Source: Bordetella parapertussis (GTDB taxonomy: Bacteria > Pseudomonadota > Gammaproteobacteria > Burkholderiales > Burkholderiaceae_C). From it: 64,000 nt of DNA. Shown here in pieces: positions 8,550 through 17,460 of this stretch. The DNA lies in the NCBI GenBank assembly GCA_945873925.1, contig CAMCES010000002.1:26907-90906 (forward strand). The letters run 5' to 3'. The notes beneath the pieces were generated by a model. That model did not search any database. It was not told the DNA's origin and saw nothing but the letters and a program-made list of their open reading frames with translations. The position numbers and the translations under genes are program-made. Each line of letters starts with the position of its first letter. Within the stretch, counting starts at the first letter, position 1.

Positions 8550-10574
8550 TCAAGCCATGCCTTGGTGCCTGAGCAAGGCATCAAGCTGCGGTTCGCGGCC
8601 TCGAAATGCCTTGAAAGAAGCCATGGCTGGTCGACTACCACCTGCCTCTAAGATGGCTTGACGGTAGCGTCGGCCAGTTTCAACACTGTGGCTGCCATCT
8701 GCCTGCACCGTTTCTTCAAATGCAGCATAAGCATCTGCACTCAGCACCTCGGCCCACTTATAGCTGTAGTAGCCTGCGGCATAGCCTCCCGCAAAAACAT
8801 GGCTGAATGAATGCGGCATGCGGTTGAAAGCAGGCGGTTGCAGCACAGCAACTTGATCGCGAACTTCTTGCAGTACGCCCAACACATCTTCACTGCGTTG
8901 AGGTTCGGTATGGATACGCATGTCCAGCAATGCGTATTCAATTTGGCGCAAAGTCTGAAGGCCGCTTTGAAAATTCTTGCCAGCCAGCATCTTCTCAAAC
9001 AAGGCGCGAGGCAATGGCTCGCCTGTGTCGACATGGGCGGTCATGTGCCGCAACACAGACCATTCCCAGCAAAAATTCTCCATGAATTGACTGGGCAACT
9101 CGACCGCATCCCATTCAACACCGCTGATGCCAGAGACATCGCGTTCATTGACCTGGGTGAGCATGTGGTGCAAACCGTGGCCAGATTCATGAAATAAAGT
9201 GATCACATCGTCATGGGTGAGCAAAGGTGGTTGACCATGGACACCCTCCGCGAAATTGCAAACCAGATGCGCGATGGGTGTTTGCAGGCGCTGGGTATCC
9301 GGACGCAGCCAGCGCGCGCGCACATCGTCCATCCATGCGCCACCCCGTTTGCCTTGCCGAGCGCCGGGGTCAAGATAGAACTGCCCCACCAACTGGCCTT
9401 GACGCTCAATGCGGAAAAACTGCACACTGGGATGCCAAACTGGCGCAGATTCCGAACGGATCTGCACTTCAAACAAAGTTTCAACGATCTTGAACAAGCC
9501 ACTCAAAACCTTGGGTGCGGTGAAATACGGTTTGACTTCCTGTTCGCTGAATGCGTAACGGGCCTCTTTGAGTTTTTCACCAATGAAGGTCCAGTCCCAG
9601 GCCTGGGGATCGGTGATGTTCAAGCTGTCTCGGGCGAAAACACGCATTTCACGGATGTCTTTTTCAGCAAATGGCCTGGCCTTTTTTGCCAAGTCATGCA
9701 AAAACCGAATCACTTGCTCAGGTGATTCGGCCATCTTGCTGGCCAATGAAACCTCAGCGTGATTGGCATAGCCGAGCAACCGGGCTTCCTCTTGGCGCAA
9801 AGCCAATGTCTCTTGCAGCACCAAGGTGTTGTCAAACGCCGGGTGTTCGGATTGGTCCGAAGCACGGGTTGAATAGGCACGGTAGAGTTTTTCTCGCAAA
9901 CTGCTGTCGTGGGCGTATTGCATCACAGGCAGGTAGCAGGGCATTTTCAAGCTGAGTTTGTAGCCTGAGACTCCATCGGCCTTGGCTGCATCTGCAGCCG
10001 ATTGGCACACATCAGCAGGCACCCCAGCCATCTCAGCCTCGCTGGCCAGGTAAGACCAAGCATCGGTCGCATCCAAAACATGTTCACTGAAGGACTGGCT
10101 GAGCTCGGCCTGTTTCTCTTGGATGGCTGCAAAACGGACTTTGTCTTCGCCTGCCAACTCCGCACCTGAAAGCACAAAGTTGCGCATGGCCAGGGTGTGG
10201 GCATGTGATTGAGCCGTATCCAATTGCGACACGTCAATCGCTTTGTATTTGGCATACAAAGCTTCATTGGCACCCAATCGGGTCCAAAATTCGGTGATAC
10301 GCGGCAATTGAGCGTTATAGGCTGCGCGCAATTCTGGTGTGTCCATGACCGATTGCAAATGGCTCACCATGCCCCAGGCCCGACTCAAGCGCTCTGTGGC
10401 GGTATCAAGGACCTTGGAGATCGCCAACCATTCAGCTGGAAAATCCGGCTTTGTGACGCTCATCAATGCTTGGTCCGCTTGAATAAGCAATTCTGAAATG
10501 GCGGGAGAAACCACCTCAGGCGTAACCTTGTCAAACAAGGGCAAGACTGAGAAATCGAGCAATGGGTTGGACAT
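8550..10574 (-). CDS. prlC: Oligopeptidase A (M3 family zinc metallopeptidase)
   Basis: A 674-residue M3 peptidase with the zinc motif HESGH at residues 462-466 and the distal Glu within ISGVEWDAVELPSQFMENF. It lacks a signal peptide, as expected for cytoplasmic oligopeptidase A, which degrades signal peptides and other short peptides. The length and the N-terminal helical domain are typical. It begins one base after the folD stop (10575), so the two are almost certainly co-transcribed and probably coupled. A role in turnover of peptides is family knowledge. Confidence 0.95.
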   Translation of the reverse strand: MSNPLLDFSVLPLFDKVTPEVVSPAISELLIQADQALMSVTKPDFPAEWLAISKVLDTATERLSRAWGMVSHLQSVMDTPELRAAYNAQLPRITEFWTRLGANEALYAKYKAIDVSQLDTAQSHAHTLAMRNFVLSGAELAGEDKVRFAAIQEKQAELSQSFSEHVLDATDAWSYLASEAEMAGVPADVCQSAADAAKADGVSGYKLSLKMPCYLPVMQYAHDSSLREKLYRAYSTRASDQSEHPAFDNTLVLQETLALRQEEARLLGYANHAEVSLASKMAESPEQVIRFLHDLAKKARPFAEKDIREMRVFARDSLNITDPQAWDWTFIGEKLKEARYAFSEQEVKPYFTAPKVLSGLFKIVETLFEVQIRSESAPVWHPSVQFFRIERQGQLVGQFYLDPGARQGKRGGAWMDDVRARWLRPDTQRLQTPIAHLVCNFAEGVHGQPPLLTHDDVITLFHESGHGLHHMLTQVNERDVSGISGVEWDAVELPSQFMENFCWEWSVLRHMTAHVDTGEPLPRALFEKMLAGKNFQSGLQTLRQIEYALLDMRIHTEPQRSEDVLGVLQEVRDQVAVLQPPAFNRMPHSFSHVFAGGYAAGYYSYKWAEVLSADAYAAFEETVQADGSHSVETGRRYRQAILEAGGSRPAMASFKAFRGREPQLDALLRHQGMA

Positions 10575-10575
10575 T

Positions 10576-11430
10576 TCAGGCTGACAGCGTGTGTTCGGCA
10601 GAAGCCAAGGTGTTGACCAGCAGCATGGTGATGGTCATGGGGCCTACACCACCTGGAACCGGTGTGATGAAGCCGGCAACCTGCCTGACAGCTTCAAAAT
10701 CCACATCGCCACATAACTTGCCATCCTCATCTCGGTTCATGCCCACATCAAGCACGACTGCGCCTGGTTTGACCATGTCAGCGGTGAGCAAATTGCGTTT
10801 GCCAACGGCAGCCACGATCACATCGGCCTGTAAGCAAAGGGCTTTCAAATCGGTGGTACCGCTGTGACAAACGGTGACGGTGGCGTTTTGGGCCAACAGC
10901 ATCATGGCCATGGGTTTGCCCACGATATTGCTGCGACCAATCACCACCGCATGTTTGCCACGCAATGCGTAGCCAATGTGCTCGAGCATCTTCATGCAAC
11001 CGTGAGGCGTGCAAGGCCAGTACCCGGGCAAGCCAGTCATCAAGGCGCCAGCGCTGGCCACATGGAAACCATCAACATCCTTGTCTGGGGCAATGGCCTC
11101 AATCACTTTTTGTGCATCGATCTGCGCAGGCAAGGGAAGTTGCACCAAGATACCGTGGATGTTTTTGTCTTGGTTGAGTGCCTCAACCCTTTCAAGCAGA
11201 TCGGCTTGTGACATTTGGCTTGGGTACTTTTCCAGCAACGAGTAAATGCCGGCTTGTTCACAGGCTTTGACTTTGTTGCGAACATAGACTTGGCTGGCGG
11301 GATTCTCGCCAACCAGGATCACTGCCAGACCTGGTTGGACACCCTGGGCTTGAAGGTGTTGAACACGTTCAGCCACTTGGGCCCGCATGTGTTGGGACAG
11401 CGCGTTGCCGTCAATGAGTTGAGCTGACAT
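10576..11430 (-). CDS. folD: Bifunctional methylenetetrahydrofolate dehydrogenase/cyclohydrolase
   Basis: A 284-residue FolD that makes 10-formyl-THF and NADPH from 5,10-methylene-THF in the cytoplasm. [14 protein letters not shown] carries the catalytic Lys, [14 protein letters not shown] the folate site, [17 protein letters not shown] the NADP site and [12 protein letters not shown] the C-terminal signature. It lies six bases after the response regulator stop and one base before prlC, forming a kinase-regulator-folD-prlC string on the minus strand. The start at 11430 is the only sensible one. Confidence 0.97.
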   Translation of the reverse strand: MSAQLIDGNALSQHMRAQVAERVQHLQAQGVQPGLAVILVGENPASQVYVRNKVKACEQAGIYSLLEKYPSQMSQADLLERVEALNQDKNIHGILVQLPLPAQIDAQKVIEAIAPDKDVDGFHVASAGALMTGLPGYWPCTPHGCMKMLEHIGYALRGKHAVVIGRSNIVGKPMAMMLLAQNATVTVCHSGTTDLKALCLQADVIVAAVGKRNLLTADMVKPGAVVLDVGMNRDEDGKLCGDVDFEAVRQVAGFITPVPGGVGPMTITMLLVNTLASAEHTLSA

Positions 11431-11436
11431 GGTCGA

Positions 11437-12066
11437 TCAGGGGGTTTTGCTGGTGGTGGGGCCCAGGGCGATTTTCAAGAGATCGGCCACGGTGTTGGCG
11501 TTGAGTTTTTCCATGATGTTGGCTCGGTGAGCTTCAACGGTTTTGATGCTGATGCCTAAATCGTCTGCAATTTGTTTGTTCAGTCGGCCCGCCACGATGC
11601 GTTCGAGCACTTGGGCCTCTCGTGCCGTGAGTTTGCCCATCAAGGCATCGCGGTTGGTGGCATTTTGGTGATCAGCAAAAGCATCACGCGCTTGATCGAG
11701 CATGCGTTCAACCACACTGAGCAATTCTTCTTCCTTGAAAGGCTTGGAAATGAAGTCCATCGCCCCTTTTTTCATGGTGTTGACAGCCATGGGCACGTCT
11801 CCATGACCGGTAATGAAAACAATGGGCAGCGGGGATTTGCGCTCAAGCAAGCGGTCTTGCAATTCCAAGCCGGTGATCCCGGGCATGCGTATGTCAACAA
11901 TCAAGCACGCAACCTCGCGGGGGTCATAGCGGCTGAGAAAGTTGTCAGCCGAATCAAAACAACGGACGCGGTAGTCTTTGCCTTCGAGCAACCACTGTAG
12001 AGAGTCGCGAACAGCTTCGTCGTCATCGACCACATAGACGTTGCCTTTTTTCGGAATCAAACTCAT
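11437..12066 (-). CDS. FixJ/TtrR-type response regulator
   Basis: A 209-residue regulator. The receiver domain (about 8-122) has the acidic pair DDDE at 14-17, phosphoacceptor Asp58 in IVDIRMPG, the Thr of FITGHG and Lys in ISKPF. The LuxR/NarL-type helix-turn-helix lies at about 143-200 (LTAREAQVLERIVAGRLNKQIADDLG and VEAHRANIMEKL). It is the partner of the sensor kinase 34 bases upstream. The pair is divergent from aceE, which makes control of pyruvate dehydrogenase the obvious hypothesis; a palindrome at 14647-14663 is a candidate site. Confidence 0.93.
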   Translation of the reverse strand: MSLIPKKGNVYVVDDDEAVRDSLQWLLEGKDYRVRCFDSADNFLSRYDPREVACLIVDIRMPGITGLELQDRLLERKSPLPIVFITGHGDVPMAVNTMKKGAMDFISKPFKEEELLSVVERMLDQARDAFADHQNATNRDALMGKLTAREAQVLERIVAGRLNKQIADDLGISIKTVEAHRANIMEKLNANTVADLLKIALGPTTSKTP

Positions 12067-12100
12067 GTGTTACTCCAGCGTACAAATAAAATGACAGAGG

Positions 12101-14602
12101 TCAGGCTGCAATCAAGCTGGGCTTTTCGGGAATCCAAAATGAAAAACGACACCCAACGATGTTTTTTCCATTGTAGATGTTCTCCGCATGCATGCGCCCT
12201 TGATGCGACTCGATGATGGTTCGGCATAGATTCAAACCAATACCCATACCTTCTTTTTTCGTGGAGTAGAAAGCTTCAAAGACACGCGACATGACCTCTG
12301 CTGACATGCCTGAGCCAGAATCGGTCACTGAGAATTCAACCACGGCTTGCGTCTCAATGACCTTGGGCACAATTTGCAATTGCACCAGGCGTTGATCCAC
12401 CGGCAGGTTGGCTTGCTCGACAGCCTCAGCAGCATTTTTCAAGAGGTTGATCAACACCTGTTCGATCAGAATTGGATCTACCAAAACGCTGGAAATTTTA
12501 TCGGACATGAACAAACTGAAACGCACCTGGCGTTTGCGTAACTCGACATCGGCAAGCTCGATCGCTTCAGTCACGATGGGTGAAATCAAAGATTGAATCT
12601 TGTTGGTTTCACTGCGCTTAACAAAGCTGCGGATACGTTGAATGATTTGACCTGCACGTTGGGCTTGTCGAGCCGTTTTTTCCAGCGCCAAAAGCAATTC
12701 ATCCTCGGTGATTTGTTTGCCGCGAATTCGCGTGACCATGCCATTGCAGTAATTGGATATGGCCGTCAAAGGTTGGTTTAATTCATGCGCCACACTCGAG
12801 GCCATCTCACCCATGGTGATCAACCGACTGGCAGACTGTGCACGCTCTGCTTGAATGGCTGCTTGGTCCTCAGCGGTGCGACGTGCCGTGATGTCGGTGG
12901 AAATCACCATTTGTGCCAAACGACCATCTACCCAATTGAGGTAGCGTGAGCGCACCTCGAGCCATTTTTGAAGCTCAGACAAATAGATCTCAGAGTTCTC
13001 AGACCTCGCTTGTGTCAGGCTTTCACTGGGTATACCCGACAGATCATCGACAGATTCATCATTGGACGAGGAATCGCGGTCAGACTTGCCGGCTTGAGTG
13101 ACCAAAACCAAATGCCCTGAACTTTGGTTGCCGAACCATTGGCGATAGAGTTTGTTGGCAAACAAAAGCTCGGTGCTGCCCAGCGGTGTGACGGAGACCG
13201 AGGCATCCAGGGCTTCGAGCACGGTAGTGAAGCGCTCGTAGGAGGCAGAGAGCTGTTCACGGATTCGGTTGGGTTCGGTGATGTCGGTCATAGAGGTCAT
13301 CCAACCTGTTTGTTCACCGTAGGCGTCAATCAATGGGGACACATATAAGCGGGCATCAAACAGACTGCCATTTTTGCGCTTGACCCGGATTTGAAAGCCA
13401 CTCATGGTGGTTCTGCCGTTGAGTTGGTCAGACAACTTGGTGTTGAGGACGTGCCTGTCTTCATCGGGCCAATAAGGAAAAGGCGAGCTCAGCCCGACGA
13501 GTTCCTTTTCGCTCCAGCCTGTCATTTGACAAAACGCTGCATTGACATAGGTGATGCGCCCTTGCATGTCCATGGCACGCATACCGGTCAGGATGGAGTT
13601 TTCCATTGCGCGACGGAAATTGGTTTCTGCCACCAAGGCTTGTTGAGCTTGCAGTCGGCGCCGTGTGTGTCGCCAGGTGCCAATCAACATCCAGGTGGTC
13701 ATGCCACTGAGCAACAACACTAACCAAAACAAGACGCTGCCGGTCAGTACCTGAGATGTACGGTAAGCCTGTGCACGCAATTGCAAAGTGTTGCCCACCG
13801 TGGAGACCGGCACGGTGTATTCATAGGCTTTGGATTCCCAGGGAGAGAAATCAAACAAACCTGTTCTGGGTCTGATGCTTTGCCCCGCCAGCAACTCGTT
13901 GTTGGAATCCACCAGGGCAACCGCATGTTGTGCACTCACCTCGGATGGAACTGCATAGCGCAGCAAACCTTCCAAGGAGTATTCAATCAACACAACCCCT
14001 TTGAAGTTGTTGTTGTTGAACATGGGTACATGCAATTGAATATGCGTCTCGGAAGTGCTTACCCCATCATTTTGCGCAAATGTGACCGGCGATGAATACA
14101 GTGAGCGCTTTAATTCCTTGGCCAGCAAAAAGGTTTCTTCCGTTTGGGGGTGGTCTAGCCAAGCGCCCTGGCGGTGAAATTGCAGCATCTCTACCGTGCC
14201 GGGTGAGAATTTTGTTCGCACCCGTTTGTATTCATCTATCCAGGTGATGCTGGCAATCTCTGGGTATTGAGAGGAGAAGTCGACTGCGACATTGGAGAAG
14301 TCCACCACAGAAAGCTTTTCACTTCCCAGGTCGCGAGCCATTCGAAAGATTTGTTCTTGCTGCTCGAGCAAGTGCAAGCGCATTTTTTGATTGGCAAACT
14401 CCAAGTCGCGCTGAACGCTTTCTTGTTCTCTGTCCATTTCCTCCAGCCGCAAATAACTCACGCTACTGAGGATGGTGACCAAAAAAACAGCCACAGCAGC
14501 GATGGGCGCCAACAGTGCAAATCTGTCTTGCTTGCTGGGGCTTTGTTGCTTCCACCAGCTTTTCCAGTTGGTATTGAGTGTTTGCAGAATGGTTTTAGGC
14601 AT
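12101..14602 (-). CDS. PAS-domain sensor histidine kinase
   Basis: An 833-residue membrane kinase. One membrane segment lies near residues 29-50 (LLAPIAAVAVFLVTIL), then a periplasmic sensing domain of about 230 residues, then a second membrane segment (SVLFWLVLLLSGMTTWMLIG). In the cytoplasm follow a PAS domain (ILTGMRAMDMQGRITYVNAAF), a second, divergent PAS-like region and the HisKA H-box AHELNQPLTA with His606. The ATPase part has NLLKNAAEA, DSGSGM and GMGIGLNLC. The layout is like DctB-type kinases with an extracytoplasmic ligand sensor, so a small carboxylate such as pyruvate is a reasonable ligand guess. It is complete and paired with the FixJ-like regulator. Confidence 0.92.
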   Translation of the reverse strand: MPKTILQTLNTNWKSWWKQQSPSKQDRFALLAPIAAVAVFLVTILSSVSYLRLEEMDREQESVQRDLEFANQKMRLHLLEQQEQIFRMARDLGSEKLSVVDFSNVAVDFSSQYPEIASITWIDEYKRVRTKFSPGTVEMLQFHRQGAWLDHPQTEETFLLAKELKRSLYSSPVTFAQNDGVSTSETHIQLHVPMFNNNNFKGVVLIEYSLEGLLRYAVPSEVSAQHAVALVDSNNELLAGQSIRPRTGLFDFSPWESKAYEYTVPVSTVGNTLQLRAQAYRTSQVLTGSVLFWLVLLLSGMTTWMLIGTWRHTRRRLQAQQALVAETNFRRAMENSILTGMRAMDMQGRITYVNAAFCQMTGWSEKELVGLSSPFPYWPDEDRHVLNTKLSDQLNGRTTMSGFQIRVKRKNGSLFDARLYVSPLIDAYGEQTGWMTSMTDITEPNRIREQLSASYERFTTVLEALDASVSVTPLGSTELLFANKLYRQWFGNQSSGHLVLVTQAGKSDRDSSSNDESVDDLSGIPSESLTQARSENSEIYLSELQKWLEVRSRYLNWVDGRLAQMVISTDITARRTAEDQAAIQAERAQSASRLITMGEMASSVAHELNQPLTAISNYCNGMVTRIRGKQITEDELLLALEKTARQAQRAGQIIQRIRSFVKRSETNKIQSLISPIVTEAIELADVELRKRQVRFSLFMSDKISSVLVDPILIEQVLINLLKNAAEAVEQANLPVDQRLVQLQIVPKVIETQAVVEFSVTDSGSGMSAEVMSRVFEAFYSTKKEGMGIGLNLCRTIIESHQGRMHAENIYNGKNIVGCRFSFWIPEKPSLIAA

Positions 14603-14646
14603 GATTGAGCAGTTTAGGCGCAGAAAAGGCTTGCCATGCTTGGTTC

Positions 14647-14663
14647 ATTTCGCGATACGAAAT
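14647..14663. promoter_or_regulatory. Perfect inverted repeat, candidate operator
   Basis: ATTTCG at 14647-14652 and CGAAAT at 14658-14663 are perfect reverse complements separated by CGATA. The site lies between the divergent sensor kinase gene and aceE, 71 bases before the aceE start. It is a plausible binding site for a dimeric regulator; the FixJ-like regulator encoded next door is the first candidate. No experimental or comparative support is available from one sequence. Confidence 0.4.
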
Positions 14664-14733
14664 ACTTAAGCGTCATTTGAAATCATGTCAAAATATCCGC
14701 TCCATTCCATTCTTTTCGATCAAGGAGTCAAGC

Positions 14734-17445
14734 ATGTCTGCTGCACCCGACACACCTCGAACATTTGCAGTCAACGATACCGACAGTCTGGAAACCCGGG
14801 AATGGATGGACGCGCTGTCTGCCGTCATTTCATCCGAAGGCCCAGAGCGTGCGCATTTCTTGTTGGAACAGCTGCTTGAACACGCCAGAGAAAACAGCAT
14901 TGACATGCCTTTCTCTGCCAATACTGGCTATGTGAACACACTTGAGCCAGACCAGGAAGAGCGGTGTCCGGGAAACATTGAAATTGAAGAACGTTTGCGG
15001 GCCTATATGCGCTGGAACGCCATGGCCATGGTGGTCAAGGCGAATCGCCACAACCCAGCCGATGGTGGCGATTTGGGTGGGCACATTGGCTCGTTTGCGT
15101 CCTTGGCTCACATGTTCGGCGCTGGCTTTAACCATTTTTGGCATGCCGAAAGCGAAAACCATGGCGGCGATCTGCTCTACATCCAAGGCCATGTCTCTCC
15201 GGGTGTCTATGCCCGCGCTTACCTGGAAGGAAGATTGACAGAAGAGCAGTTGCTCCACTTTCGCCAAGAGGTAGACGGCAAAGGCCTCTCGAGCTATCCG
15301 CATCCCAAACTCATGCCCGAGTTTTGGCAATTCCCGACGGTGTCTATGGGCCTGGGCCCATTGATGGCAATCTATCAAGCGCGCTTTTTAAAGTATTTGC
15401 ATGCCCGTGGCATTGCCGACACCGAGAACCGCAAGGTCTGGGTGTTTTGCGGTGACGGTGAGATGGATGAGGTTGAATCCATGGGCGCCATCGGCTTGGC
15501 CGCGCGCGAGAAATTGGACAACCTGGTCTTTGTGATCAATTGCAATTTGCAGCGCTTGGACGGTCCGGTGCGCGGTAATGGCAAGATCATTCAAGAACTC
15601 GAGGGGGAGTTTCGAGGCGCCGGTTGGAACGTCATCAAATTGATTTGGGGCAGCAACTGGGACCCATTGATCGCCAGAGACAAAGACGGCGCTTTGCGTC
15701 GTATCATGATGGAGACCTTGGACGGCGACTACCAAGCCTTCAAGGCCATCGACGGCGCTTATGTGCGCAAGCATTTCTTCGGTCGCGACCCACGCACCTT
15801 GGAGATGGTGGCCAAGATGAGTGACGACGATATTTGGAACCTGCGTCGCGGCGGACATGACCCGCAAAAGGTCTATGCCGCTTATGCGGCTGCGGTGAAA
15901 CACAAGGGCCAACCCACGGTGCTGTTGATCAAAACCGTCAAGGGTTTTGGCATGGGCAGTGCGGGCGAAGGCAAGAACACGGTTCACCAAACCAAAAAGC
16001 TCACGGACGAAGACATCAAAACCTTCCGTGACCGCTTCAACATTCCCATTCCAGACAGCGAGTTGTCCAAACTGCCTTTTTACAAACCGGCAGATGACAC
16101 GCCAGAGATGCAGTACTTGCATGAGCGCCGCAAGGCCTTGGGCGGCTATCTGCCACACCGGCGCACCAAAGCAGAGGAGCAGTTCACCGTGCCGTCGCTC
16201 GATGTGTTCAAGGCGGTCACCGAGGCCACGGTGGAGGGCAGAGAAATTTCCACCACCCAAGCCTATGTTCGCTTCCTGACCCAGTTGCTGCGAGACCAAG
16301 CCTTGGGGCCCCGTGTGGTTCCGATTTTGGTCGACGAAGCTCGTACCTTTGGCATGGAAGGCTTGTTCCGCCAGGTGGGTATTTACAACCCAGATGGACA
16401 ACAGTACACGCCAGTCGACAAAGACCAGGTGATGTATTACAAGGAAGACAAAGCCGGTCAAATTTTGCAAGAGGGCATCAACGAAGCCGGCGGCATGAGC
16501 AGTTGGATCGCGGCGGCGACCTCTTACTCGACCAACAACCGGATCATGATCCCGTTCTACGTGTACTACTCGATGTTTGGCTTCCAGCGCGTTGGCGACT
16601 TGGCCTGGGCCGCTGGCGATATGCAGGCGCGTGGTTTCTTGTTGGGTGGCACCTCTGGGCGCACCACTTTGAACGGCGAGGGCTTGCAGCATGAAGATGG
16701 GCACAGCCACATCCTGGCAGGCACCATTCCTAATTGCATCAGTTACGACCCGACCTTTGCCCACGAGGTGGCGGTCATCATGCAGCACGGTTTGAAGCGC
16801 ATGGTGGAGAAGCAAGACAACGTCTTTTACTACCTGACCTTGTTGAATGAAAACTACGCCATGCCTGGCTTGACACCAGGCACAGAGGCACAAATCATCA
16901 AAGGCATGTATTTGTTGCAACCTGCTGAAGGCGCGAAAAAACTGCCCCGCGTCAACCTGCTGGGTTCGGGCACCATCTTGCGTGAGTCGATCGCTGCCAG
17001 AGACTTGTTGGCCAGCGATTGGGCCGTGGCTGCCAACGTGTGGAGCTGCCCCAGCTTCAACGAGTTGGCACGCGATGGCGCGCAAGCCGAGCGCTGGAAC
17101 CTGTTGCATCCCACCGAAGAGGCGCAACAGTCGTTTGTGGCCCAACAACTGACGCCCCATGACGGCCCGGTGGTTGCCTCCACCGACTACATGAAGGCCT
17201 ATGCCGAGCAAATTCGCGCCTACATTCCTTCCGGTCGGGTCTACAAAGTGTTGGGAACCGATGGTTTTGGGCGCAGCGATTTCCGCTACAAATTGCGCGA
17301 GCACTTTGAGATCAATCGCCATTACATTGTGGTGGCAGCCCTCAAGGCCTTGAGCGAAGAGGGCAAGGTCCCGGTCGATACCGTGGCCAAAGCGATCCAT
17401 CACTACAAACTGCAAGCGGACAAAATCAATCCGCTCAACGCTTGA
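14734..17445 (+). CDS. aceE: Pyruvate dehydrogenase E1 component, homodimeric type
   Basis: A 903-residue E1 of the pyruvate dehydrogenase complex, which decarboxylates pyruvate with thiamine diphosphate and acetylates the E2 lipoyl group. The substrate and cofactor regions GGHIGSFASLAHM and FCGDGEMDEVES (ThDP motif) followed by NCNLQRLDGPVRGN are characteristic of AceE. The ATG at 14734 is chosen because AAGGAG lies eight bases before it; a longer frame from 14605 runs through the promoter region. It is the first gene of aceE-aceF-lpdA. The 131-base gap from the kinase gene holds its promoter and the inverted repeat. Confidence 0.98.
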   Translation: MSAAPDTPRTFAVNDTDSLETREWMDALSAVISSEGPERAHFLLEQLLEHARENSIDMPFSANTGYVNTLEPDQEERCPGNIEIEERLRAYMRWNAMAMVVKANRHNPADGGDLGGHIGSFASLAHMFGAGFNHFWHAESENHGGDLLYIQGHVSPGVYARAYLEGRLTEEQLLHFRQEVDGKGLSSYPHPKLMPEFWQFPTVSMGLGPLMAIYQARFLKYLHARGIADTENRKVWVFCGDGEMDEVESMGAIGLAAREKLDNLVFVINCNLQRLDGPVRGNGKIIQELEGEFRGAGWNVIKLIWGSNWDPLIARDKDGALRRIMMETLDGDYQAFKAIDGAYVRKHFFGRDPRTLEMVAKMSDDDIWNLRRGGHDPQKVYAAYAAAVKHKGQPTVLLIKTVKGFGMGSAGEGKNTVHQTKKLTDEDIKTFRDRFNIPIPDSELSKLPFYKPADDTPEMQYLHERRKALGGYLPHRRTKAEEQFTVPSLDVFKAVTEATVEGREISTTQAYVRFLTQLLRDQALGPRVVPILVDEARTFGMEGLFRQVGIYNPDGQQYTPVDKDQVMYYKEDKAGQILQEGINEAGGMSSWIAAATSYSTNNRIMIPFYVYYSMFGFQRVGDLAWAAGDMQARGFLLGGTSGRTTLNGEGLQHEDGHSHILAGTIPNCISYDPTFAHEVAVIMQHGLKRMVEKQDNVFYYLTLLNENYAMPGLTPGTEAQIIKGMYLLQPAEGAKKLPRVNLLGSGTILRESIAARDLLASDWAVAANVWSCPSFNELARDGAQAERWNLLHPTEEAQQSFVAQQLTPHDGPVVASTDYMKAYAEQIRAYIPSGRVYKVLGTDGFGRSDFRYKLREHFEINRHYIVVAALKALSEEGKVPVDTVAKAIHHYKLQADKINPLNA

Positions 17446-17460
17446 TCCAGGGAGACACAA

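Noticed and set aside
14605..14733. Longer aceE start at 14605
   Set aside because: The extension reads through the intergenic control region and has no ribosome site, whereas AAGGAG precedes 14734.
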